Positions 9,571 through 20,010 are shown, counted from the first letter of the stretch. The stretch: DNA of 64,000 bases from Proales similis (GCA_019059635.1 JAGVRJ010000009.1:1-64000); one strand, 5' to 3'. Notes: generated by a model not told the origin, from the letters alone. Translations and numbers: made by a program.

Positions 9571-11904
9571 CTATTGAAGATGCTTGGTGCGTTTTTTGAG
9601 TCCGAAGGGCAACCTCGTGAATTCGTAGTGCCCGTCTGGTGTGGAGAATGCCGTGTATGGTATCGATTCCTCGTCTAGTTCTATTTGCCAGAAACCCGAT
9701 TTTAGATCGAGTGAAGAAAAGAATCTCTTTTTTGCCATTCTGTCTCTTATGTCGTCCGGTCTCTGCTGTGGATATGGGTCTAACTGCATTTTTGCGTTTA
9801 GCTGTCTAAGGTCTTCTATGAACCTTGCGCTTCCATTTGGTTTGATTTGTATGAAGATCGGGAGATCGTAGGGGCTTTTCGAGTCTCTAACGATTCCCGC
9901 TTCCTTCATCTTTTGAATCTCTTCTCTGAGCTTTTTGTTTTCGAACATTGATCGTCTGTATTGTGGCGCCCTTATTGGCGTGTTGTCCGTCAACTTAATA
10001 TTTTGTTTTGGAACTCTACTTGGTTCCTTCAGGTCATTTATGTCCTTTGCAAACACTTTCTTGTTTTGCTCCAGGATCTGTTTGAGTTTTTCTTGCGTGA
10101 TTTCATCTAGGTGTTCGACTTCCCATTCTATCGACTTCACGCTTGTCGTCGACCAGCTTTCTTCTTGACTCTCCTCGTCTATTTCTGTTTCATCAAGTCT
10201 CCTTACCTCGTCTTCTTCGATGAGCCTAAGTGAGCCGTTGAGTTCGAATTCCACCTGTGGGAATTTTATCGTGTTATTTCCATGGTCCACGATCGCTTTT
10301 GTCGCTTCGTGCCAATCTTTTCCTAGCAGGGTCTCATTTGTTCTTAGTATCAGGCAGTCGAGCAATGTGCTCCTGCCAAATGCTGTTATCTTGACTTCTG
10401 CGCTGTGACTCGCTTCACATATGCTTCCATCGCCAAGTGAACATCTTGTTTTTATGTTTTTTAACTCGAGCTTTAATTCTTTTGCGAGGGCGTGTGGAAT
10501 GACTGTTCTTCTAGCTCCTGGATCTATCATGCATGTCACCACTTTTCCTCCTACCTCCGCTTGCACGTAGTTCACTTTCACCGTGTCCGGCGGGGTGTTA
10601 TGTACCTCGTTTGTGGCCTTCAATTCCACTGATTCTTTCTTTTTCTTTCCCTGAGGGGCTTGTCTGTCTTTGTTCGGTGCAGTTGCCTTCGGTCTTAGAT
10701 CCGGATGAGCTATCCAGCAAGAAGCCTCTTTATGGCCTGTTTTCTTGCAGTGCATGCAAACCGGTGTGTCCTCTTTCCTTTGTGGTTGAGGTTTCTTCTC
10801 CTGGGCTGGCATTGTGTTTTGCTTATAGTTCATTTTTGCGTTTGCTTCGGCTTCTCTTGCTTTGAGAAACGCTTCTTGTAGATTCTTTGGTCTTTGAAGC
10901 TGTACGTAACCTCTTATGTAAGGTTTCAGCTTTCTTATGAATGACGTGGTTATCCATTCCTCGGATAACTGGCCTTTTAGGTTGATGGCAATTCTCCTAA
11001 ATTCTTGGATGAAGTCCTGGAGTGAGCCCTTGTGACTCAGCTCTTCTAGTTTCGCGTGTATGTTTATTATTTCGAACGTTTGGCCGAATTCGTCTATCAT
11101 GAATTTTGAGAATTCGCTCCAGGTTATCTCTGCCTCGTCTCTCCCGTCAAAGTGCCACACGAAGGCTTTCCTCGCGTCGCCCGAGAGTTTAAGCGCAGCA
11201 TTAATTGTCCATTCTCCTCTGTTGTACTCGTAGTACCTCATCGCTTTCTCTAACTTTTTTAGCCATTGTTCAACGTCTTCATCTTTGCCTCCGCTGAATC
11301 TGAAGTCTTCGGTATCTAGTGATATAATTTGTTTTAGTGGTGCCCTTTTCCTTACGGGTCTTTCGTCCACCGCTATTATTTCTTCTATCGCCTCCTCATT
11401 TCTTATCTCCTGCGAGGGTCCTCTTGCTATGTTTAGGATCGCTTCCAGCTTCCTCTCTATACCAATGAGTTTATCTTCCACGTCCTTCTTAGTTTGACTG
11501 TGGGCTTGTTCCATTTTCGTATTTGTTTTTTCAAACTTCTCATTTATGTTTTCTTGGAGTTGTTCCATCCTACGGTGGTTTTCCTCCGTTTTTTCTTCGA
11601 GTTTATTCTGGAGCTGCTCTAGTCTCTCCTTATAAACTTGCATTCTTGTTTCGACTTCTATTTGGAAGTCTTCTTTCGCGAGCTGGGATGTACGGCTGGC
11701 TTCCAGTATCTTCTCCTCCAGTCTCTCGACCATCTCTTGGAGTTCCTCTCCTCTTAGTTTGTCCAAGCTCTCCGTGAGCTTGGTTTGTTGGGCAACCATA
11801 TCTTGCTTTAGCCCTTTAATAATTCCATCCAATTTCTCCATCCCTTTGATGGCTGTATTTGCCAATTCAGCGGCTTCCATGCTCCTTGTCTGGGCCGAAC
11901 TCAT
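9571..11904 (-). CDS. Gag-protease-RT N-terminal part of the retroelement polyprotein
   Basis: This frame of 777 codons starts at the ATG at 11904, about 45 bases inside the LTR. The first ~165 residues are strongly coiled-coil (E/K/Q-rich heptads), followed by a capsid-like region. A CCHC zinc knuckle (CMHCKKTGHKEASC) starts near residue 383 and binds RNA in related Gag proteins. The retropepsin follows, but its active-site motif reads IDPGA (D461) where D-S/T-G is normal. RT begins with the SSLDLKSGFW motif near residue 733. The frame then runs off after FGLKK because of one extra T in a T-run (about 9591-9596), which the left copy lacks. Without that base it would continue in frame into the next ORF. 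Whether the base is real or a sequencing error cannot be decided here. Confidence 0.9.
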   Translation of the reverse strand: MSSAQTRSMEAAELANTAIKGMEKLDGIIKGLKQDMVAQQTKLTESLDKLRGEELQEMVERLEEKILEASRTSQLAKEDFQIEVETRMQVYKERLEQLQNKLEEKTEENHRRMEQLQENINEKFEKTNTKMEQAHSQTKKDVEDKLIGIERKLEAILNIARGPSQEIRNEEAIEEIIAVDERPVRKRAPLKQIISLDTEDFRFSGGKDEDVEQWLKKLEKAMRYYEYNRGEWTINAALKLSGDARKAFVWHFDGRDEAEITWSEFSKFMIDEFGQTFEIINIHAKLEELSHKGSLQDFIQEFRRIAINLKGQLSEEWITTSFIRKLKPYIRGYVQLQRPKNLQEAFLKAREAEANAKMNYKQNTMPAQEKKPQPQRKEDTPVCMHCKKTGHKEASCWIAHPDLRPKATAPNKDRQAPQGKKKKESVELKATNEVHNTPPDTVKVNYVQAEVGGKVVTCMIDPGARRTVIPHALAKELKLELKNIKTRCSLGDGSICEASHSAEVKITAFGRSTLLDCLILRTNETLLGKDWHEATKAIVDHGNNTIKFPQVEFELNGSLRLIEEDEVRRLDETEIDEESQEESWSTTSVKSIEWEVEHLDEITQEKLKQILEQNKKVFAKDINDLKEPSRVPKQNIKLTDNTPIRAPQYRRSMFENKKLREEIQKMKEAGIVRDSKSPYDLPIFIQIKPNGSARFIEDLRQLNAKMQLDPYPQQRPDDIRDRMAKKRFFSSLDLKSGFWQIELDEESIPYTAFSTPDGHYEFTRLPFGLKKRTKHLQ

Positions 11905-11935
11905 TTTTTCTTATTTCTTATGTCGGTTTATCTTA

Positions 11936-11947
11936 GCGCTGCTACCA
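11936..11947 (-). promoter_or_regulatory. tRNA primer-binding site
   Basis: Two bases inside the 5' LTR, the sense strand reads TGGTAGCAGCGC. The first nine bases are what one expects for pairing with the 3' end of initiator methionine tRNA (...CTGCTACCA); the rest diverges. The same site appears at 4699-4710 for the left unit. Confidence 0.7.
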
Positions 11948-11949
11948 CT

Positions 11950-12307
11950 TGTTAGCCGAGAGAAAGTCGGTGTAGGATTTTACAATTTTATTTTCGATTT
12001 AACTAAGAATTGTAGAACTCGAGTCCTTCGCCGAAGCGGGACTCTATATAAAGTATTCCACCAAATAAATTTAAAACATTAACAATGATTTTAATTATTT
12101 AATTATTGAATCAAATGAATGGCAACAATGGTTGGGATGGGGAATCGGACTTAGGGAAAACATTAGCCGAGCACTGTGGCGAGGCCCAATGTCGACTCTA
12201 TCTGGAATACATTAAATGATCGAGGGTGGACAATAATAATGTGCGGATGGTGGGGTAATTACGAAATAACAAGAGCGACTTAGCTGTATAGGACTTGCTC
12301 CGTGACA
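11950..12307 (-). repeat. 5' LTR of the right-hand retroelement unit
   Basis: This 358-bp LTR looks identical to 4713-5070 and to the solo LTR at 15285-15642. It is followed outside the element by CAGC (12308-12311). That could be one half of a 4-bp target duplication, but the other half would lie left of the window. Confidence 0.93.
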
Positions 12308-12312
12308 CAGCG

Positions 12313-12670
12313 CTGATCGATTTTGTAGATCGTGTAGTCAGTGAGAAGCAAACCAATGATGATCTGAACAATTATGAGTGGCTTAGAGAAACAATAAACC
12401 GATTGTTCGGCCGAGGATTCAACGCAACGTTGCACGCTATCGTAATGATGAGCGAAAGACAGCAGCCAAACGATAAGTCGATAACTAGCTTCGCCAATTC
12501 GCTTAAAGCGATAAGTGAGCGTTTAACGAAGGGTGTCTCTAAGGACCAAGCAGATACCGCTATGAAGAAAGCCTGATTCGTAAAATCAAGGTACGGTAGA
12601 TTAAGGAACATATAACGTTGAAGGTTCTTAAGAAATTCAAGGATTCGGTCGAATTAGCGGTATAGTGAGA
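12313..12670 (+). pseudogene. Gag-like fragment of an older Gypsy element
   Basis: A plus-strand frame reads LIDFVDRVVSEKQTND, then NNYEWLRETINRLF and MSERQQPNDKSITSFAN. It continues past a shift near 12572 towards LIRKIKVR and HITLKVLKKFKD. The pattern of short helices with a conserved Trp-Leu and the place upstream of pol remnants on the same strand fit a Gypsy capsid. Its left side was cut by the insertion of the young tandem element at 12307. Frame breaks show it is dead. Confidence 0.45.
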
Positions 12671-13365
12671 GACAGAACCCGCGAAAACACGCGAGAGGAT
12701 ACGTGAGACCTAATTACCAAGCAGGCGGAAAAAACCCGCTTAAGTGGCTTGAATATGGCAGACATAATCAAGTTTTTGGTCAAAATGGTCAAATTGTCAA
12801 TGCTAGTTTTCAATTATCAAATTTAATGACTTATTAATAATAAAAATTTACCGATTATTTTGTGAAATGCAACTATTGTGGAAGAAATCAAATTAGGTTT
12901 TATCTAAAAAGTTCGGAATACTGATGGGATAATTTTCGTGGAACTTAATTCTAATACAATGAACACAAAGTTGTGTTTGTTTTGCATTTTCTTTTGGTAC
13001 AAGTAAAGTGATTCCTCTATTTAACGAAGAACAGGTGTGTAAGTGCATAAGGGCGAAAGAATTTGAAATTAAATAAAAATACTTGATTTCTTGATAATTT
13101 TCCTTAAAAGGCAAAAATAAAAATAAAAAATGATTCTGAAAACTTTAAGTTTACCTACCATTGCAAGGAGAAGCCAGACCGAAGAAAGTCTTTAATTGTT
13201 GAGGACGCCTTCCAACTGACGTACTTCCAACAGATCAAAGTTTGGGTTGAAGAGCGGCTTGAAAAGTTGGAAAAAAGTAGAAATAAAATTTCTTACTGCA
13301 TTAATGTCTAAAATAATAAGAAAAACATCAAGTAAAAAATCGAAAAGAAAATTTAAGAATGCAAC
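12671..13365. other. AT-rich stretch without a recognisable gene
   Basis: I see short runs of A/T and no coding frame that resembles a known family. It lies between the gag-like remnant and a small coding-like segment. It is probably decayed repeat or intergenic DNA. Confidence 0.4.
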
Positions 13366-13735
13366 ATGGATAAAAAGAATAAATTTCAGGTAGCTTTGTT
13401 TCAACTTACTAATTTTTATTTACCAAGCGAACTATACGCTGCTCACTCGAGGGTGTATGAAAGCACAGCACGCCTAGAAAAACTGGTTCATAAGCTAGTT
13501 GAAACTAAAAAACACGTCTGCGTTTTTAAGAATGTTTTATTTGAAATTGAGGTTGATGAGGAAGATCATTGTATTGATCCCGAAATCATTCAAGTTTGTT
13601 TTTTTTTATAAGACGGTGTTTTTCTTATCATTGTCACAAAGCCATCTGAGAATTAGACAAAATTCGTACGCGGCAAGACAAATTGGCTTCTCTTGCAGTG
13701 GAGCTTAAGTCTCGACATATTCAGATTGTAAGTTT
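13366..13735 (+). pseudogene. Hypothetical coding-like fragment, two possible exons
   Basis: An 81-codon frame from 13366 (MDKKNKFQVALFQL...) has good protein-like composition up to IDPEIIQ, where a GT could start an intron. A second segment (about 13652-13729) reads KIRTRQDKLASLAVELKSRH, followed by GTAAGT. Together they look like exons of a helical protein. I do not recognise it and found no clear first or last exon, so it may be a gene fragment carried among the repeats. Confidence 0.3.
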
Positions 13736-14539
13736 TATTTTCTTATTTGATCAATTGCTTTCTGAGTCTTTTTTCTTATTTATGTATGTCACCGCTGCTT
13801 TCGATATTTTAAGAGTGCTCACGGCTTTAAAGTTTACAAGGGTTATAAAAAGAAACGTTTGACAATATCTGCTCCTAATCTAGCTATCGCGGTTAATTCA
13901 AGTGCATTTCTTTTTGATTTGCGAATTCTTTCGATGGAAGGGAGGCTCTGAATTTTATGTTTTTATCATCAGTGGGCCCATGAAAAATTGTTTTTATTTT
14001 TATTTTTATATTTAATTTCCACCCCTTTTTAATTCTCTGTGTGGAAAGATTTATGCTTCTAGGCCAAGTCTTGGGCTTAAATATGACCTTGTTTTTACAC
14101 AAGTTATGATGAGATGGAGTGGAATAATGGTGACGTTCTTTAAACCGACTCCTGACGTTCTTTAAGTTTTATAAAAAAATAATCGATTTCTTTTTTTCGT
14201 TGGAAAAGACACATATATGATTGAGCTCCCTAAGAATAATAACAAGTTTTTTATAAAACTCACTCTTTTTTCCATTTCGATTTTTACCTCTTCGTATGAT
14301 TGCTGTCTTTAAACAATTTAGTAAGTGGAAGACGCTTTCTTAAGCCACCGATCTCATCGATGCTTTAGTGGAGCCAACAGAGGAGGCACTTTATAAGCTT
14401 ATTGGTAAGACGCCATTGGAGGCTGAGGAATCCAAAGAGTCAGAGATTGTGGAGGATAAGCCGATAGTGGAGTCTATTCATCTTAAGCGACCAAGAATGC
14501 GACTTGTCTCCGACGAGTCGCTATGCCAATTACCTCGAA

Positions 14540-15110
14540 TTAAAGCTCAATATTGATTACCCGTTCGGAGTGTCGAGACAACATGGAAAAGCAGCCCTCA
14601 AGAATGGTGAGAAGAGCTGAACGACTATTGATCAATGCCGAAGACGACGATAATGTGGTGGTTTCTATACAAAAATTTGATCGGGGACCTACTACGCCGG
14701 CCAACTTAATCGCAGTGGTATTGGATATCAAAGATGATATGTACCAGCTTGATTGCAATCATGGAGTTCTTAAAGGCTGCTTACCGCGCACAGACTTTCG
14801 ACATTTCGAAACAGAAATTTCATTCAAGAGAATGGGTGGACTTTTCGATGTTGATCTGCCTTCGTGAAGCAGCTGGAAAGGCGTCGTGCCTAGGAGGCCA
14901 AGGCAGACTAAAGTGCAATTGTACAAAAGACTTTACTAAAAATTGCACATGTAAGAAGGCTGGTATTCTTTTTTTTCGAAGAGCTTTTTCATCTTTATTT
15001 GGCACCAAGTTTCAATCGCTTGTTAAAACGCAGGCTTTTTTTCATAGATTTCTTGACAACGATCGTAGAACGAACAAATTGGGCATTAATGCATGAAGTC
15101 TTTATTTATT
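14540..15110 (+). pseudogene. Remnant of a KRBA2/Ginger-type integrase C-terminal region
   Basis: One frame from 14553 reads NMEKQPSRMVRRAERL, then VSIQKFDRGPTTPANLIAVV and DDMYQLDCNHGVLKG. A neighbouring frame continues REAAGKASCLGGQGRLKCNC and then CTCKKAG. This succession, a 'valid for VDRG...NI.GV' segment followed by a GGQG + Cys-rich CNC/CSC tail, is typical of the C-terminus of KRBA2-like proteins and related mobile integrases. Frame changes near 14860 and loss of the catalytic core show that it is a fragment. The upstream piece (14368-14556, MEPTEEALYKLIGKTP) may belong to the same relic. Confidence 0.5.
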
Positions 15111-15124
15111 AAATCTGACGGTGA

Positions 15125-16560
15125 TGGATTTTAAGCAGATATTCAAAGCACCAAGGGTCTTTATAGCACTGAGAAGACCCAAAAAGAGAAAGTAGTTGCT
15201 AATGAGGAAGTCATGGTTGGCCCAAGTGAATCGGCCTACATAATTTCTCTCGTCAACGAATTGCAGGAACAAGTCTCAAGCAGCTGTTAGCCGAGAGAAA
15301 GTCGGTGTAGGATTTTACAATTTTATTTTCGATTTAACTAAGAATTGTAGAACTCGAGTCCTTCGCCGAAGCGGGACTCTATATAAAGTATTCCACCAAA
15401 TAAATTTAAAACATTAACAATGATTTTAATTATTTAATTATTGAATCAAATGAATGGCAACAATGGTTGGGATGGGGAATCGGACTTAGGGAAAACATTA
15501 GCCGAGCACTGTGGCGAGGCCCAATGTCGACTCTATCTGGAATACATTAAATGATCGAGGGTGGACAATAATAATGTGCGGATGGTGGGGTAATTACGAA
15601 ATAACAAGAGCGACTTAGCTGTATAGGACTTGCTCCGTGACACAGCGCTGAAAACGAGCTCGGCCGAACGAATCTGGCTGAGTTTAAGTTAGGTTTAAAA
15701 GAATCCGATAAAAAACGCCTAGTTTCAAAGATGAGGTACGTACCTTATAACATGCAGAATGCAGTTAAGGACGACTTACACGAACAATTGCCCTGCGGCA
15801 TAATCTGCAGAAGCACCTTGCACGTTCGAGCGCCACTTCATCTCGTAGCGAAACCGGACCGAGAAAAACAATCTCCTGACTATTCCAGGGCAAACCCATG
15901 CTTCTATTTGGATGCAGGTTCCATCCCGAACGTAAAACACATGTTAGCAAAACTTAGGTCGGCGTGGCTGTTTTCCAAGATGAACCTGTCATCAGGCTAT
16001 TACCAAGCCCCGTAAAAGAAGAAAGTAAAAAGTCCACGGCTTCATCACCGAGTCGGGCCTGTTCGAATATAATGATATGCCAATGGGCATGTCCAACTCG
16101 GTAGCGGCTTTCCAAAGGTTGATGAACGATGTATCGGAGCGAGTCCTTGACTGGTTTACGTTCGTCTTTTTGGTTGATATTATCATTTTCTAGGTGCGAC
16201 CGGTACAACACTACAATCACGTAAAACAGGTAGTCGAGTTGCTGAGAGAAGCGAACCTTAAAGTAAAATTGAAGAAATGCGAGTTTGCTTAGCCTACAAT
16301 GGAGTACCTGGGGCAGTATTAAAAGCCATACGCTTAAGGCAGGCAAAAAATCAACGGAAGCTGTTGACGTGGTGGAGCGGCGGAACAAGGCCAAGTCATT
16401 ACAAAGATTTTTTGGGCTAGCCAATAACAAACCAAATTTTATTTGAGATTATGCTCGAATTGCGGACTTGTAATTTGACTTGTTACGAATAGGCGTCAAA
16501 TTTGACTGGACGGAAAGGTACGAGGAGGCTTTTAACCTGCTTTAGGCAGCACTGACGTCA
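15125..16560 (+). pseudogene. Decayed Gypsy pol (pre-RT and RT) split by the solo LTR
   Basis: Before the LTR the plus strand reads TEKTQKEKVVANEEVMVGPS and AYIISLVNELQEQV. After it, it continues ENELGRTNLAEFKLGL, then NMQNAVKDDLHEQLPCGII, AKLRSAWLFSKMNLSSGYYQ, YNDMPMGMSNSVAAFQRLMN and VELLREANLKVKLKKCEFA. These are successive blocks of a Gypsy RT. The catalytic YLDD block has decayed to a form like VDIIIF, and several stops and shifts are present. A connection-domain piece (KFDWTERYEEAFNLL) lies near 16500. The element is on the opposite strand to the young one and much older. Confidence 0.75.
15285..15642 (-). repeat. Solo LTR of the young retroelement
   Basis: This 358-bp copy looks identical to the LTRs at 4713 and 11950, with no internal region attached. 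It is flanked by CAGC on both sides (15281-15284 and 15643-15646), a 4-bp target-site duplication. It most likely arose by recombination between the two LTRs of a full insertion. It splits an older Gypsy pol frame. Confidence 0.95.
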
Positions 16561-18790
16561 AAAATATGTCATTAGATACTTAACAGACAACCCATCAACA
16601 AACCATATGGCATCGGGAGGCGAGAATGAAGAATTCAATCTTGTTTTCGTGTGGTCGATCAAAGAGAAGAAATCGCACATGAAGAACATCTCTTAGGCCA
16701 TTTTCAAGTTCAAACGACAATGTATAGAATTAAAAACGAATACTTGTGTTAATAAATGGAACACGGCAAGAAAAGTGTTAAATAACTGTTATCTTGACTT
16801 GATAACCTACGATCCAGTACCGAACTAGAAAAGAGGGCCATAGAAAGAAGAGATAAGGAAGAGAATAAGCATGAAAAAGCCGTGGTGAAAATCAAAGAAA
16901 ACCAGCCGCCCCAAGAAAAAATTATTAATAAGAAAATCATCAAAGTAAAAGAAATCCCAACTGGAAGCCAAGTTACTATGGAGTCGATGGGACTTAAACC
17001 AAAACCAGCTCCGAAATGCATCGGAATAGCAACGGTAGAGAGCAACACAGCCAAAAGAAATTTACTGGCCTAAATACGAAAAAGGAAAGCTATTTAAACA
17101 AGCAGTACACCAAAGCCGAATCAAAATAATACACGCCATTAAAGAACAAGAATCATAAGAGATAAAGGAAATACTCGATTCAGGAAAAATAAGAAACAAG
17201 TTCGAATAAATGATAAAATGGAAAGTATATCCCACCGATGAAGCCAATAAAGCCGATGAAGTTGGCTCCTTAAATCGTTAATACAATTTTTTATCACTCT
17301 GTACAATAATGGACTGAATAAACGGTTAAATACTTCATCATAAATGATAAATTCAAATTGTGAGTCATCAAATAGTAAAGTGTTATGGGATATGCCTGAC
17401 ATTTGCACTTTCCACAAACACGACGAGCCTCACGCCGTCAGCGAATACTGGATAATAAGCCAGAAATAAGGTACAAGGAATGAGAAGGCTATGCAGTGAT
17501 CGAGAAAACATTAAAGACCTGGAGAACCTTTCTGCTCCAAAAAGCAGACGACTCAAACGCACCACACCAGAGACATGAAGAACAAACTCAGGCAGACTGT
17601 TGATAAAAGATTCGCACAAAGCGATGTGATTCATTAATTATAATTGTATGTACAGACGGTTTCTGTGTCAGCGATCAGCAACTTAACGTCGAATTCCTAT
17701 AGTCGTAACCATAGAACTGACGAAGACTTCTGCGAAGTGCCAAAAATAAGCATCGTAGCCGCACAAAAAAGAAACGATTCTCATAAAAGCTCAAACGATT
17801 TCAGAATGCAAAGCACACCACTTCAACTGCAGATTTGAGGACGGGATCATCGTGTCAGATAAGACTTAAGTACATAAATGCCCGTACTCAAGAATTAACC
17901 AATTCAATTTTCATAGAAACAGAGCGGCATTTTTAGCAGACAAAGAAGGACTGAGGTTCGAGATCCACGATGGAAAAGAAATTTGCGAAGTAGCAAAAGT
18001 AATCAACACAAACGAAGGTCTTCTCCTCTCAGAAGACCCCAAGGTAGCAAACCTGCCACATCAACCTCAAGACATCAAAACGCTCGACAGGCTGTTAAAA
18101 GCCGAGATGGATTTTAAAGAGATTTTATCAATACACATGATGTCGAGAATTTTAAAAAATACAAACGAAAATTCTCGCTCCAAGATGCGAAGAAATCAAC
18201 AAAATAAAAGTCAACGAAGAAACTTTTAACTGCTTCAAAGATATACAAGTGGAAGTATAAAAAAAAATTGAACCATTTTCGTATTCCTTATTGCAGAAAA
18301 AGTAATAAGGATGACATCAACCGTCACATCATGCAATCAAAATAACAAGATCATAAGAATTAAGCAAGAAGGAAAGTTCTTGCTATAGGACGGCAATAAA
18401 ATATTTCTATCTGATGTAAGAGGATACAAACATATAAACTTCGCATTCTTTGGGTTCAATATATCAGAATGGAACAAAATCAACAACACGAGTAGATACA
18501 CAAGTAGACTAAGTAAATCCACCAGTGACCAGTCAACTCCAACCAATAAAAGAGGAAGTTTACAGTTTCAAAGTAAACCAAGACCAAGGCCAAAGCATAG
18601 CAAACAATATAGAGGTAATACAAAAGAAGGTCTACTCAGAATTATCAAAGCTTCTTAACTTTATCTTAAATCTCTTAACATAATCCTGCACAACGTCCTC
18701 CTGACAAGAACAACACTCGCAATATCACTTTTCAAACAACTATTATTATATAATAAACACTTATCTAATAACTTTAAAACACAAAAAAGT
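16561..18790 (+). pseudogene. Degenerate 3' part of the old plus-strand element, possibly env-like
   Basis: No intact gene is present. Protein-like plus-strand stretches are separated by stops: EKIINKKIIKVKEIPTGSQV (about 16910-17070), then near 17930-18130 FHRNRAAFLADKEGLRFEIH and EGLLLSEDPKVANLPHQPQD. The latter resembles the extracellular part of some Gypsy env proteins in style only, so the env call is weak. The same strand and position downstream of RT make it part of one old element. Confidence 0.35.
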
Positions 18791-19353
18791 CGGTTGGCTG
18801 ATCAGCGCTCTACTATGCCTGAAAGCATCTAAGCCTGATCAGCGCTCTGCAATTAATAATCATAGGGTTTTTTCTGTATAAAGCACATAGGAATTGCTAG
18901 CCAGAGACAACGGAAAATAGAGGCCTTACACTAATTTTGTCTGCTCCGAGGTTTACAGGAACAAGTTAAAATTGTTCTTTTTGGCTTAGACATACTAATA
19001 TCCTCCTTTTATTCGCCTTAAAATATTTAAAAACAGAAATGCATTTACAAGGTAACCTGGGTTATTTTTAAAGGCTTACAACATGCGACTGATATAACCA
19101 AATATATTGCGGTAAAAAGGGGTAAAACTTTATTCCTAAACCTGAATCCTAAATTAATCTTTTTTGAAATTTTACTCCATTAAGCTCTGTGATGCGTTTA
19201 TAAAAGACTATAAATTTAATTTAGATTTATTCAGGTTCGCGCACATAAGTGCGTAGCCCACTTGCTAGATCAAACCTATGTTACCAGTTGTCATCAGATT
19301 TTATAATTTGCATTAAAATTAATCAATTTAGCTAAAAATTCATATTTCTGCGA
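18791..19353. other. Non-coding stretch with a 13-bp direct repeat at its left edge
   Basis: TGATCAGCGCTCT occurs twice about 38 bp apart near 18800 and 18838. A related inverted form (CAGCGCTGATC) borders the young LTR at 12308. The repeat may mark the terminal part of the old element. I see nothing recognisable in the remaining AT-rich bases. Confidence 0.35.
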
Positions 19354-20010
19354 CTATTCAACAACTAAAAGAAAAGAGAAACGGGTTAGTGAGAAATCCC
19401 GCTTGCTGAGTGCCAGCTTGAATCTCCTCACCGTATTCACATCACCAGCCTCTTGCATCATCTCCTCACAATTAAGAGTATTCCACCTGGGTACCACTCG
19501 ATTCACGAAGAATTGGTGCCTGAAGTTACAGAACCTACAAAATTTGCGGGTCATCTTCGCCTTAAAGCTCTCTCTCCGAATACGCTTTCTTCTCGTTGCT
19601 CGCTCTTATGGATTCAGCTCGACTCGAACTTTCTCGATCATTCGCATATCACCCTTCGGAAGAGGGTTCCAGATCGCAGTCGCATATTCCAGGTGAGGCT
19701 TACATAGGCTGCATACAGTCTAGTCCATATGTGAGCGTCCTTATACCTGAAGGCCTTCTTCAACCGACCCAGTATTCTATTTGCTCGGGCGCAAACTTGG
19801 TCTACTTGCGAGTTCCATCTCAATTCACTTCTCAATGTGACTGACTTGCCTTCACTTGATCCCTCTCCTTAATTTACTGCCGCTCCCCTTCTAGGTCAGT
19901 TAGGTAGTAGGCATGCCGCACGCTGTCCTTGCTGAAATGCAGCACGAACGACTTACTGAGGTTGGGCTGGAGGCCCCAATCCCTTGTCCATTCCAAGATC
20001 AAGGAAAGAT
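19354..20010 (-). pseudogene. LINE (non-LTR retrotransposon) RT C-terminal remnant
   Basis: Read on the minus strand, blocks appear in order across frames. About 19990-19905 gives DLSLILEWTRDWGLQPNLSK and SFVLHFSKDSVRH. About 19835-19638 gives VDQVCARANRILGRLKKAF, then DAHIWTRLYAAYVSL. 19554-19370 gives FFVNRVVPRWNTLNCEEMMQ and VNTVRRFKLALSKRDF. This is the usual end of Jockey/CR1-like LINE polyproteins (RT thumb plus the 'NRVVxxWNxLP' tail). Frame changes and stops show it is inactive. It is more G+C-rich than its surroundings. Confidence 0.75.

Larger units (their letters stand above)
4713..12307 (-). mobile_element. Complete Ty3/Gypsy-type LTR retroelement with env (right-hand unit)
   Basis: This is a full unit of about 7.6 kb read on the minus strand. 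In sense order it has a 5' LTR (11950-12307), a tRNA primer-binding site (11936-11947), the gag-pol-env frame (11904 down to 5607), an accessory ORF (5537-5106), a polypurine tract (about 5071-5083) and a 3' LTR (4713-5070). The LTRs look identical by eye, so the insertion is recent. Its base composition is visibly richer in G+C than the host genes to the right. The domain order and the C-terminal chromodomain place it among Ty3/Gypsy elements of the chromovirus type. The env segment makes it retrovirus-like. One single-base length difference near 9590 breaks the frame inside RT. Confidence 0.93.

Noticed and set aside
17945-17960. tRNA B-box-like GGTTCGAGATCC
   Set aside because: No matching A box or cloverleaf arms were found, and it lies in a protein-like env remnant frame.
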